A DNA stretch of 5,066 nt, taken from the NCBI GenBank assembly GCA_003153655.1, contig PMAK01000038.1:1237-6302 (forward strand), read 5' to 3'. Below the pieces are notes generated by a model, which was not told the origin of the DNA, searched no databases, and worked only from the letters and a program-made list of their open reading frames with translations. Source of the DNA: Phycisphaerales bacterium (GTDB lineage Bacteria; Planctomycetota; Phycisphaerae; Tepidisphaerales; Tepidisphaeraceae). The translations under genes and the position numbers were made by a program. Positions 1-4,867 of this stretch are shown one piece after another. Position 1 is the first letter of the stretch. Each line of letters opens with the position of its first letter.

Positions 1-184
1 AACCGAGTTCGCCGATCAGCTTGGTCATTGAATCGATGTCGGAGAGCCGCGGCACGCCCCTGAGCGTGCTTTTGCCCTCGGCCATCAGACACGCCGCCAG
101 AATTGGCAGCGAGGAGTTCTTACTCCCACTGATTTCAATTGTCCCTTTAAGACGATGCCCGCCGTGAATTAGAAAGCTGTCCAT
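1..184 (-). CDS. murA: UDP-N-acetylglucosamine 1-carboxyvinyltransferase (MurA), N-terminal part
   Basis: MurA transfers enolpyruvate from phosphoenolpyruvate to UDP-GlcNAc in the cytoplasm, the first committed step of peptidoglycan synthesis. Only the first 61 residues lie in the window; the gene runs off the left edge. The protein begins MDSFLIHGGHRLKGTIEIS and continues with GSKNSSLPILAA, the hallmark start of MurA/EPSP-synthase-type enzymes. Lys22 and Asn23 fall exactly at the conserved substrate-binding pair of the family. A following GVPRLSDIDSM segment matches the usual NVPxLxDVxxM strand and helix. The catalytic loop cysteine lies beyond the window. The ATG at 184 is chosen because it gives the normal MurA N-terminus and has an AAGGA Shine-Dalgarno 9 bases upstream (194-198). 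A second ATG just upstream is out of frame. The family assignment is secure. Confidence 0.94.
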   Translation of the reverse strand, partial: MDSFLIHGGHRLKGTIEISGSKNSSLPILAACLMAEGKSTLRGVPRLSDIDSMTKLIGELG

Positions 185-188
185 CTCT

Positions 189-202
189 GCCCATCCTTGG
201 GC
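189..202 (-). promoter_or_regulatory. murA Shine-Dalgarno in the loop of a small hairpin
   Basis: Read on the minus strand, the five-base arms GCCCA and TGGGC flank a four-base loop AGGA, which is the core of the murA ribosome binding site. The pairing is perfect and ends five bases before the start codon. It could present or hinder the site. The structure is seen in the sequence; a regulatory effect is speculation. Confidence 0.35.
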
Positions 203-209
203 TGGAAAA

Positions 210-298
210 GCCGAGTGATACCGGCGAGAGCCGGAGGCTACGGCACTTCCCAAAGCCCGAAACGACCCGATGTGTTTCACACCTGTAGTGTCTGACAC
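210..298. repeat. REP-like nested palindrome cluster
   Basis: A perfect hairpin at 221-234 has arms CCGGC and GCCGG around a GAGA loop, a GNRA-type tetraloop on the plus strand. It is nested in an outer pair GCCG (210-213) and CGGC (241-244), separated by near-symmetric internal loops of seven and six bases. At 288-298 lies a second, tight palindrome, GTGTC-T-GACAC, followed by CG. Nested GC-rich hairpins plus a short GTGTCTGACAC-type dyad resemble REP elements mobilised by RAYT (Y1-type) transposases, but no transposase is in the window and copy number cannot be judged from here. The palindromes are seen; the REP label is inference. Confidence 0.4.
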
Positions 299-507
299 CG
301 GCGCAACCGTTCGGTCTATCGGCCACTCCATCGGCCGACGATCAATCTCAATACTGGCCTCGAACCCCGAACCGGTTATCGGTCGGGTTTCTATCGCCAA
401 CGGAACATTGTGGCTTTGTCGCCAGCGAAATTCAAGGTGACTGACGATGAAATCCGAATCTTTCCTCTAGAGCAGGTTTCCGAACGGGGTAAGGTTGGAA
501 GAACCCG

Positions 508-548
508 GGGGGAGAAGTCTTCATCGGCTTCTCCCCCTGCTCTTTTTT
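508..548 (+). terminator. Strong intrinsic terminator, plus-strand orientation
   Basis: A perfect 10-base stem (GGGGGAGAAG at 508-517, CTTCTCCCCC at 528-537) can extend by a T-G and a C-G pair to a six-base loop. It is followed on the plus strand by TGCTC and six T residues (543-548). This is a textbook Rho-independent terminator for rightward transcription. Read leftward, from the ferredoxin gene whose stop codon it touches, the hairpin is preceded by A residues but followed by CCGGGTTC and not a U-run, so it would be weaker there. No plus-strand gene lies upstream to use it. Confidence 0.8.
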
Positions 549-907
549 CAGGTCCAGACCGGCGGCGGCTCGATCTGATCTGCCGGACGCTTGCCCGGAT
601 CGGATTTTCCGCTGGTGGAGAGCCTGCTTCCGGCAATCAGCCTCATATCCTGATCGCATGTCATCTGGCAACTGAGTCGGAGGCCTGCTTCGGCTCCTAG
701 TCCGCGAGCGGATAGCACCGTGCGCTCCGCCTGCGTCACCTTGGTTGGCTCGCCGGAAATGAATTTCACCCCCCAAGTCGTGCACCTGGAGTTTCCGCCG
801 CACGCGTGCATCTGATCGATCTTCGCTTCGTCGATCAGCGCCAGCACCAGCCGCTTACCCAGCGGCACTTCAAACGTCCCCACTCCTTCGACAGTCAATT
901 TTGGCAT
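548..907 (-). CDS. 2Fe-2S ferredoxin (plant/adrenodoxin-like fold) with third cluster cysteine replaced
   Basis: Predicted soluble electron-transfer protein of 119 residues. The N-terminal beta-grasp part (LTVEGVGTFEVPLGKRLVLALIDE, split here as LTVEGVGTFEV and PLGKRLVLALIDE) leads into the cluster loop HACGGNSRCTTW at 34-45. Family members have C-x5-C-x2-C followed by a distant fourth cysteine. Here Cys36 and Cys42 are in place, the third position is Trp45 (codon TGG), and the fourth is Cys80 in LRLSCQ; Cys84 follows in the usual QxxCDxDM segment. The conserved SGEP and AERxVL stretches lie between. The tail from about residue 92 is polar and proline-rich, longer than the core domain needs. 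The ATG at 907 has an AGGAG site 9 bases upstream (917-921). The fold assignment is firm; whether it carries a normal cluster is doubtful as read. Confidence 0.88.
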   Translation of the reverse strand: MPKLTVEGVGTFEVPLGKRLVLALIDEAKIDQMHACGGNSRCTTWGVKFISGEPTKVTQAERTVLSARGLGAEAGLRLSCQMTCDQDMRLIAGSRLSTSGKSDPGKRPADQIEPPPVWT

Positions 908-981
908 CGAAAAATACTCCTGTTGATCAGCGATCCAACCTTAGCCGATTTTCGAGTATTCTTCTCGTGAGGTCAAAGCGT
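908..981. promoter_or_regulatory. Divergent intergenic region with a dyad
   Basis: This 74-base gap separates the ferredoxin (leftward) from the DUF922-like protease (rightward), so it should hold both promoters unless one lies inside a gene. I could not pick out convincing -35/-10 pairs. It contains the ferredoxin AGGAG site (917-921), the protease GAGG site (969-972), and an inverted repeat AATACTC (913-919) / GAGTATT (954-960). The left arm overlaps the ferredoxin ribosome binding site. A shared regulator site or a ribosome-site-masking stem are both possible, and chance is too. Confidence 0.35.
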
Positions 982-1668
982 ATGTATTGCGGAAAAAATA
1001 TTTGGCTGAAAATCCTCCCGCTCGCCCTGCTTCTTTTCTTTGCCGCCGGTGCTGATACGAACTCGAAGGATCCGCTAACGGTCCAGGTCATCCCCGCGAC
1101 GACCGCGAAACATACGTATGATCCGGATAATCCGGACCCACGGATGCCGACGACGCACCCAGACGAAGCGGGCGTCACCGTTTCCGAATATGGCTGCGTC
1201 GCCGAAGTGGCCGGGCAGATCACCCATACGACAAAGAATCCCTCGGACGCGACGGTGGTGATCCAGGTCGCAACCATTCACATCACGCTGAAATTAGACG
1301 TAACGGAATGGATGTCGCAGGTCGCCCCGCAAAAAATCTGGTTTCATGAGGACGGCCATCGGAAGATCGCGTTGCATTTTTACGATCACGCGGATGATGT
1401 CGCTGCCACGATTGCCCGCGGATGGATCGGGAAATCGTTGACGGCTTCAGGAGCCGATGCAAACGCTGCCGCGAAAGAGGCGATTACCGAAATCGCGAAA
1501 AAGATCACCGCTGCGTATATGACGCAGGTCCGCGATCAATCTGAATTGGTGCAGGAAGCCTACGACCGGATCACATCGCACGGCACGAACAGCATCGACG
1601 AATCGGATGCGATCAGGCAGGCGCTGGCTGAGGTGGCGCAGGCCGACACCAGACCCGCCGACCGCTAA
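982..1668 (+). CDS. Exported DUF922-like predicted zinc-dependent protease
   Basis: Protein of 228 residues with an N-terminal signal peptide: a short basic start, then ILPLALLLFFAAGA (11-24), with a plausible signal peptidase I site near A24-D25. There is no lipobox cysteine. A zinc-metalloprotease motif HExxH lies at 122-126 (WFHEDGHRKIA), and a C-terminal YDRITSHGTN at 194-203 resembles the YDRxTxHG segment that ends DUF922 proteins, annotated in databases as predicted secreted zinc-dependent proteases. Substrate and third zinc ligand are unknown. The frame is open back to a TTG at 901, but the ATG at 982 is preferred because it begins the signal peptide and has GAGG 9 bases upstream (969-972); an in-frame GTG at 967 overlaps that site. 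It is divergent from the ferredoxin and co-directional with the mini-prepilin 68 bases downstream. Confidence 0.75.
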   Translation: MYCGKNIWLKILPLALLLFFAAGADTNSKDPLTVQVIPATTAKHTYDPDNPDPRMPTTHPDEAGVTVSEYGCVAEVAGQITHTTKNPSDATVVIQVATIHITLKLDVTEWMSQVAPQKIWFHEDGHRKIALHFYDHADDVAATIARGWIGKSLTASGADANAAAKEAITEIAKKITAAYMTQVRDQSELVQEAYDRITSHGTNSIDESDAIRQALAEVAQADTRPADR

Positions 1669-1736
1669 ATCAAAGCTCTCATCAATTTTAATGAAATCCC
1701 CGCCGCGCGCTTCCGTCTTCATTGTCGGAGACCCTC

Positions 1737-1880
1737 ATGCGCCGTCGAAATCATGGGCTATCCATGGTCGAAATCCTCGTGGTGATGGCGCTCATGCTGC
1801 TGATGATGGGCATTTTGCTGCCGGCGGCGCATAAGCTGATTGTGGCGGTGCACGCGCTGGGGCCTCAGCCGCGGCATTGA
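1737..1880 (+). CDS. Mini-prepilin: 47-residue protein with type IV pilin-like N-terminal signal
   Basis: The frame encodes MRRRNHGLSMVEILVVMALM and then LLMMGILLPAAHKLIVAVHALG up to a TGA. It shows a basic leader, a prepilin peptidase site after Gly7 (G|LSMVE), Glu at +5 of the mature protein (Glu12), and a hydrophobic helix of about 20 residues, as in type IV pilins and type II secretion pseudopilins. Normal members add a globular domain of 80 or more residues; this one stops after the helix. GGAG at 1727-1730 sits 6 bases before the ATG, which supports real translation. No continuation of the protein is obvious after the stop, so it is either a genuinely minimal pilin-like peptide or a decayed gene. 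Other frames over this stretch give no plausible protein. It probably follows the upstream protease in one transcript and ends 20 bases from the convergent antitoxin gene. Confidence 0.7.
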   Translation: MRRRNHGLSMVEILVVMALMLLMMGILLPAAHKLIVAVHALGPQPRH

Positions 1881-1900
1881 ATTTGTTCCGACAGTTAGAA

Positions 1901-2101
1901 TTAGAACGACGAGAGCGGCTTGAATGCGGAGTTCTTCTTGCGTTTCAAGTCGCGACGCGTGGCCCGCAAATCATTTTTTGATTTTTCGTCGAGATCTAAT
2001 CCCAAGATCTCGCTCAATTCGCGGAATTGCGTCCAAGAAATAATAACTTCACACGGTCGTCCTCGCTCATCCACAACAATCTTTTTTCGAAGTGCGACCA
2101 T
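1901..2101 (-). CDS. Solitary Phd/YefM-like antitoxin-type protein
   Basis: Small protein of 66 residues. Its start, KKIVVDERGRPCEVIISWTQ, matches the beta-hairpin 'VVDExGxPxxVIIPWxxF' style of small antitoxins, followed by a helix FRELSEILGLDLDE (26-39) and a basic C-terminal tail ending NSAFKPLSSF, like the 'xxAFxPLxEL' ending of such antitoxins. In toxin-antitoxin pairs the N-terminus binds DNA and the tail masks a RelE- or VapC-type toxin, but no toxin gene lies beside it: RNase Y is upstream and the prepilin gene is convergent downstream. The ATG at 2101 has only a weak purine stretch ahead (GGTAAG). The gene is visibly AT-richer than its neighbours, with several T-runs on the plus strand, which hints at transfer. 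The homology call is by pattern and moderate. Confidence 0.6.
   Translation of the reverse strand: MVALRKKIVVDERGRPCEVIISWTQFRELSEILGLDLDEKSKNDLRATRRDLKRKKNSAFKPLSSF
1990..2012. repeat. 8-base inverted repeat inside the antitoxin-like gene
   Basis: Perfect arms CGAGATCT (1990-1997) and AGATCTCG (2005-2012) flank a 7-base spacer, within the codons for the LGLDLDE segment. Antitoxins often bind palindromes, but these normally lie upstream of the gene, so this may be incidental. Confidence 0.45.
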
Positions 2102-2159
2102 AGTTAAAACTTACCAGTAAGCGCCAAGAGTGACAACCACGATGTTGGTTACTGTTCAC

Positions 2160-3707
2160 TCATCGCGCATATTCCACGGATCGAACCTCCCGAATCATCG
2201 TCACCTTGATCTCGCCCGGATAGTTCAACTCCGTCTCGATCTTCTGCGCAATATCGCGGCAAATCTTCGCGCTGATCCGGTCGTCCACCAGCTTCGCATC
2301 CACGATCACGCGAACTTCCCGGCCCGCCTGAATCGCATACGCCTGCCGGACGCCTTCGAAGCTCATTGCGAGGTCTTCCAGTTCCTGCAATCGCTTGACG
2401 TATCGCTCCAGGCTTTCGCGCCTTGCGCCGGGACGGCTGGCGCTGATCGCATCGGCGGCCATCACGATCATCGTGTATGGCGTTGTGGGCGGCACGTCTC
2501 CGTGATGTCCCTCGGCCGCGTTCAGCACTGCTTCGGGCTCATCGAACCGCCGCATGAATTCCTTGCCAAGCTGCGGGTGGCCGCCTTCCTGTTCGTGATC
2601 CATTGCTTTGCCGATGTCGTGCAGCAATCCTGCTCGCCGCGCGAGATTGCCGTCCAATCCCAACTCATCCGCAATCACCTGCGACAAATACGCCACCTCC
2701 ATCGAATGCTTCAAAACGTTCTGTCCATAGCTCGTGCGGAACCCCAATCGGCCAAGCATCGGAATGAATGCCTTGGGCAATTGCAGGTTCGCTTCCTGAG
2801 CCGCCTCCTTGCCGATGCGGATCAATTCCTCCTCCATCTCCTTGCCGGTTGCAGCGACGACTTCCTCGATCCGAGCCGGATGAATGCGCCCATCCTGCAC
2901 CAGCTTTTCCAGAGACAATCGCGCCACCTGCCGCCGCACCGGATCGAAACAGCTCACCACCACAACGCCCGGCGTGTCGTCGATAATCACATCGACGCCC
3001 GTCGCCTTTTCGAAGCTGCGGATATTCCGCCCTTCACGTCCGATCACACGACCCTTCATATCGTCGCTGGGAATGTTCACGGTGCTGACGGTGTGATCCG
3101 ACGTCTGCTCCGCCGCGTAGCGCTGGATCGCCTGCAGCACAATCTGCCGGCTCTTTTCCTTCGCCTCGTCCTGCGCCTGTTCGGTGATCTTCTGAATCAG
3201 CGCCCCCGCCTCCAGCTTGCAGTCCTGTTCGATGCGCTTAAGCAGCATTTCCTTGGCCGCTTCGGGAGATAGATTTGTCAGTTGCAACAATCGGTCCCGC
3301 TGCTCGTGCAAGACCTGGCTTAACTGTCCCTCTTTGGCCGCCAGCGCCTTGTCGCGCTGCGACACGCGGGATTCCAGATCATCCAGTTGTTTTTCCTTGA
3401 CCGAAAGCGTGTCCAGCTTCCGATCCAGCGTGTCCTCGCGCTTGGTCAGGCGAGAATCGAGGTTTTTCAGTTCGCTCCGCGTCGCATCGGTCTCGCGATC
3501 GAACTGTTCCTTGCGCTTCTGCTGCTCCTGACGGTTGGCCTGATCGACTTCCCGGGCCTTGCTTTGAGCCTCCGCCAGTGCAGCGCCCTTCAAGCGCTCC
3601 GCTTCAACGCGCGACTTGGCCAGAACATTGTTGGCCATCAACTTGACGGCCACGAACACGCCGACCGCGCCAACCACCAGCCCGATCGCCACATATAAAA
3701 TATTCAT
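2160..3707 (-). CDS. rny: Ribonuclease Y
   Basis: RNase Y is a membrane-anchored endoribonuclease that starts mRNA decay in many bacteria lacking or supplementing RNase E. The 515-residue protein has the full architecture: one N-terminal transmembrane helix (about 3-23), a long charged coiled coil (about 30-200, rich in K, R, E, Q), a KH RNA-binding domain with [15 protein letters not shown] at 219-233, and an HD phosphohydrolase domain with LKHSMEVA (His334) and [12 protein letters not shown] (His363-Asp364). The C-terminal [12 protein letters not shown] motif is also typical. Length is close to the roughly 520 residues of Bacillus subtilis RNase Y. The ATG at 3707 gives the expected anchor and follows a G-rich GGGCGGA stretch. 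The antitoxin-like gene starts 58 bases downstream with no clear terminator between, so the two may share a transcript. Identification is secure. Confidence 0.97.
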   Translation of the reverse strand: MNILYVAIGLVVGAVGVFVAVKLMANNVLAKSRVEAERLKGAALAEAQSKAREVDQANRQEQQKRKEQFDRETDATRSELKNLDSRLTKREDTLDRKLDTLSVKEKQLDDLESRVSQRDKALAAKEGQLSQVLHEQRDRLLQLTNLSPEAAKEMLLKRIEQDCKLEAGALIQKITEQAQDEAKEKSRQIVLQAIQRYAAEQTSDHTVSTVNIPSDDMKGRVIGREGRNIRSFEKATGVDVIIDDTPGVVVVSCFDPVRRQVARLSLEKLVQDGRIHPARIEEVVAATGKEMEEELIRIGKEAAQEANLQLPKAFIPMLGRLGFRTSYGQNVLKHSMEVAYLSQVIADELGLDGNLARRAGLLHDIGKAMDHEQEGGHPQLGKEFMRRFDEPEAVLNAAEGHHGDVPPTTPYTMIVMAADAISASRPGARRESLERYVKRLQELEDLAMSFEGVRQAYAIQAGREVRVIVDAKLVDDRISAKICRDIAQKIETELNYPGEIKVTMIREVRSVEYAR

Positions 3708-3727
3708 GAATTCCGCCCGCCCTCATC

Positions 3728-3743
3728 CACGATATGAATCGTG
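3728..3743. promoter_or_regulatory. Dyad in the rny upstream region
   Basis: A perfect inverted repeat CACGAT-ATGA-ATCGTG lies 20 bases upstream of the rny start. It could be an operator or a leader hairpin. No recognised regulator motif matches that I can name. Confidence 0.3.
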
Positions 3744-3778
3744 AATGAAATCGTATTGCGGATAGTTTTGGGAAAACC

Positions 3779-3794
3779 CCCGGAACAAACCGGG
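3779..3794 (-). terminator. Weak terminator candidate after the 86-residue membrane protein gene
   Basis: On the minus strand the arms CCCGG and CCGGG enclose TTTGTT and are followed by GG and a TTTT run. This lies about 40 bases after the stop of the upstream gene and 70 bases before rny. The stem is short and the T-run is interrupted, so readthrough into rny is likely even if it works. Confidence 0.25.
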
Positions 3795-3832
3795 TACAGA
3801 CCGACGTGAGGACATGCCAAAACGGGAAATCG

Positions 3833-4093
3833 TCAATCCCGGCTGAATGAGCCGGGCGTAACGCGTTGCCGATTTGATGTCATTCCGGGAGGTGCGCGCG
3901 AAGGCGAGTTGACCAGCCGACGCGTATTGCTACGCCTCAGCTCCAGATATTCCGAAGGCGTCAGAATCGTCTGCCGCACAAGCCGCTGCCTTGGCCGCCG
4001 CGCGATCTGCAACCGCGCGTACAACAACCCGAGCAACAAGCCGATCACGGCAACCGCCGCCTTCGTGATAACTCCCAAAATGACCACATTCAT
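3833..4093 (-). CDS. Small single-span membrane protein, function unknown
   Basis: I do not recognise this 86-residue protein. The N-terminus carries one strong hydrophobic segment (about 3-24: VVILGVITKAAVAVIGLLLG, then LLYA), followed by a very basic stretch RLQIARRPRQRLVRQ (27-41), so by the positive-inside rule the C-terminal part should be cytoplasmic. A PSEYLELRR segment (46-54) follows, then a low-complexity Ser/Pro/Arg tail. Translation is well supported: GAGGAG (4100-4105) sits 6 bases before the ATG at 4093. The last codons run through a perfect palindrome (3838-3856), so the tail may be partly repeat-derived. It lies between the unknown 199-residue gene and rny on the same strand. 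A role with the membrane-bound RNase Y is possible from position only. Confidence 0.65.
   Translation of the reverse strand: MNVVILGVITKAAVAVIGLLLGLLYARLQIARRPRQRLVRQTILTPSEYLELRRSNTRRLVNSPSRAPPGMTSNRQRVTPGSFSRD
3838..3856. repeat. 7-base perfect palindrome at the 3' end of the membrane protein gene
   Basis: Arms CCCGGCT and AGCCGGG flank GAATG. It covers the last few sense codons before the TGA at 3833-3835. On the minus strand it is followed by ATTGACGATTT, not a clean U-run, so it is a poor intrinsic terminator and looks more like a small interspersed palindrome or an mRNA 3'-end stabiliser. Confidence 0.5.
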
Positions 4094-4145
4094 GTCGAAC
4101 TCCTCGCCTCACCCGCTTTCCGGGCTTTTCCGGCGAGATGTCGAA
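4094..4145 (-). promoter_or_regulatory. Leader hairpin overlapping the membrane protein ribosome binding site
   Basis: In the minus-strand leader an outer stem CTCGCC / GGCGAG (4132-4137 with 4103-4108) encloses an inner CCCG / CGGG stem (4121-4124 with 4112-4115). The proximal outer arm overlaps half of the GAGGAG site (4100-4105). An 8-base direct repeat, ATGTCGAA on the plus strand, occurs at 4092-4099 and 4138-4145. This could tune translation; no riboswitch family is recognised. Confidence 0.3.
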
Positions 4146-4254
4146 TCCAGAGGCTTTCTAAAGTGACGCTCAATCCGCTACTGAACATCACCCATGGCCG
4201 ACGACCCGCAAAACTCTTCCGAGCGCCGACCAAACGAATTCTTCATATTCTACG

Positions 4255-4854
4255 TTACCCGACCCGATTTTCAACAGGAGGCCACCCCGCCGCCAACTTA
4301 TCCAATCCCCCAACCACACGTATATCCGTTGTAACCCACCACAACTGCTTGTGATGATGAACGGTGCAAACCGTCCCTCGCCCGGCAAATGCTAGCGTGA
4401 AATCGCTTTGGTGGAGCCGTTCCAGCAACCGCTGGACGAAACCCTGAAATTGACCTGATTCCCCCATCGAAAATTCAATCGCCGCGGCACTATTTCGATC
4501 CCTCAGCAAGACGGGATCAAGCCCCAATTTTTCAACCGCCGCCGGCAACCAATCCCGGCTGCCGTCGCTCATTTCATACGCCCAGTGTGCAGCCGGCATT
4601 ACCCACACATCACCGGGTAAATATTCTTGCCATATCCGAACCGCAGCCGCGGCCAGATTCGCCTCATAAGGCTCCCCCACGCTTCGGGCCATAGCTATCG
4701 CCGCAGGCTTGATCGTCTCATCCGCCGGCCCGATCCACCCGCGCACCTTCGCGCCCGAAGCAAAGCCAAACGCCCCGCCGTTTGGATAGTGGCATTTCAG
4801 CCCATCATCCTTCAGGCGTTGCAAGACGGTTTCGTAGTCGATAATGCGGGGCAT
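4255..4854 (-). CDS. Hypothetical 199-residue protein downstream of argH
   Basis: I do not recognise the family. The protein has no signal peptide or transmembrane segment and looks soluble and globular. Notable parts are an N-terminal helix (IIDYETVLQRLKDDGL, 4-19), a Trp- and acid-rich stretch WVMPAAHWAYEMSDGSRDWL (84-103), a helix at about 137-150, and a C-terminal strand-like region TVCTVHHHKQLWWVTTD (161-177) with Cys163 and three adjacent histidines. The His cluster could bind metal, but no known motif supports that. The ATG at 4854 has GGAG 4 bases upstream, inside the 13-base gap after the argH stop, so it is probably translated from the argH transcript. No clear terminator follows in 4094-4254. 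The frame and spacing make a real gene likely. Confidence 0.75.
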   Translation of the reverse strand: MPRIIDYETVLQRLKDDGLKCHYPNGGAFGFASGAKVRGWIGPADETIKPAAIAMARSVGEPYEANLAAAAVRIWQEYLPGDVWVMPAAHWAYEMSDGSRDWLPAAVEKLGLDPVLLRDRNSAAAIEFSMGESGQFQGFVQRLLERLHQSDFTLAFAGRGTVCTVHHHKQLWWVTTDIRVVGGLDKLAAGWPPVENRVG

Positions 4855-4867
4855 TTCACTCCGCGCT

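Larger units (their letters stand above)
185..547. other. Gene-poor interval between murA and the ferredoxin gene
   Basis: No reading frame on either strand shows a recognisable protein together with a ribosome binding site. The open frames present run across the interval and into the ferredoxin gene in other frames and look like shadows. The interval holds the murA leader, a REP-like palindrome cluster (210-298), imperfect hairpins near 365-390 and 475-505, and a strong plus-strand terminator at its right end. I saw no signature of SRP RNA, tmRNA, RNase P RNA or a tRNA, though this was by eye only. Confidence 0.6.

Noticed and set aside
410..700. Plus-strand 96-codon frame across the terminator and the ferredoxin 3' end
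   Set aside because: It reads through the strong terminator hairpin and is antisense to the ferredoxin; no ribosome site and no protein family features.
548..803. A frameshift in the ferredoxin gene to explain the odd tail
   Set aside because: The frame is intact through the fourth cysteine and the QxxCDxDM segment; other minus-strand frames give no ferredoxin-like residues.
901..981. N-terminal extension of the DUF922-like protein from TTG at 901
   Set aside because: It would place 27 residues before a normal signal peptide and overlap the ferredoxin start; the ATG at 982 has its own ribosome site.
1691..1834. Alternative plus-strand frame over the prepilin gene
   Set aside because: Its translation is low in hydrophobic structure and has no motif, while the overlapping frame at 1737 carries a complete prepilin signal and a well-spaced ribosome site.
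2135..2150. AACCA / TGGTT hairpin just after the rny stop as a terminator
   Set aside because: The stem is only five pairs and no T-run follows on the minus strand.
2130..3272. A 380-codon plus-strand open frame opposite rny
   Set aside because: It lies wholly antisense to most of the secure rny gene, is rich in His, Leu and Arg as expected from the reverse reading of high-GC codons, and shows no domain.
4194..4334. A 46-residue plus-strand frame starting MADDPQNSSERRPNEFF
   Set aside because: It reads as a possible peptide, but there is no ribosome binding site ahead of the ATG and its second half overlaps the end of the 199-residue minus-strand gene.
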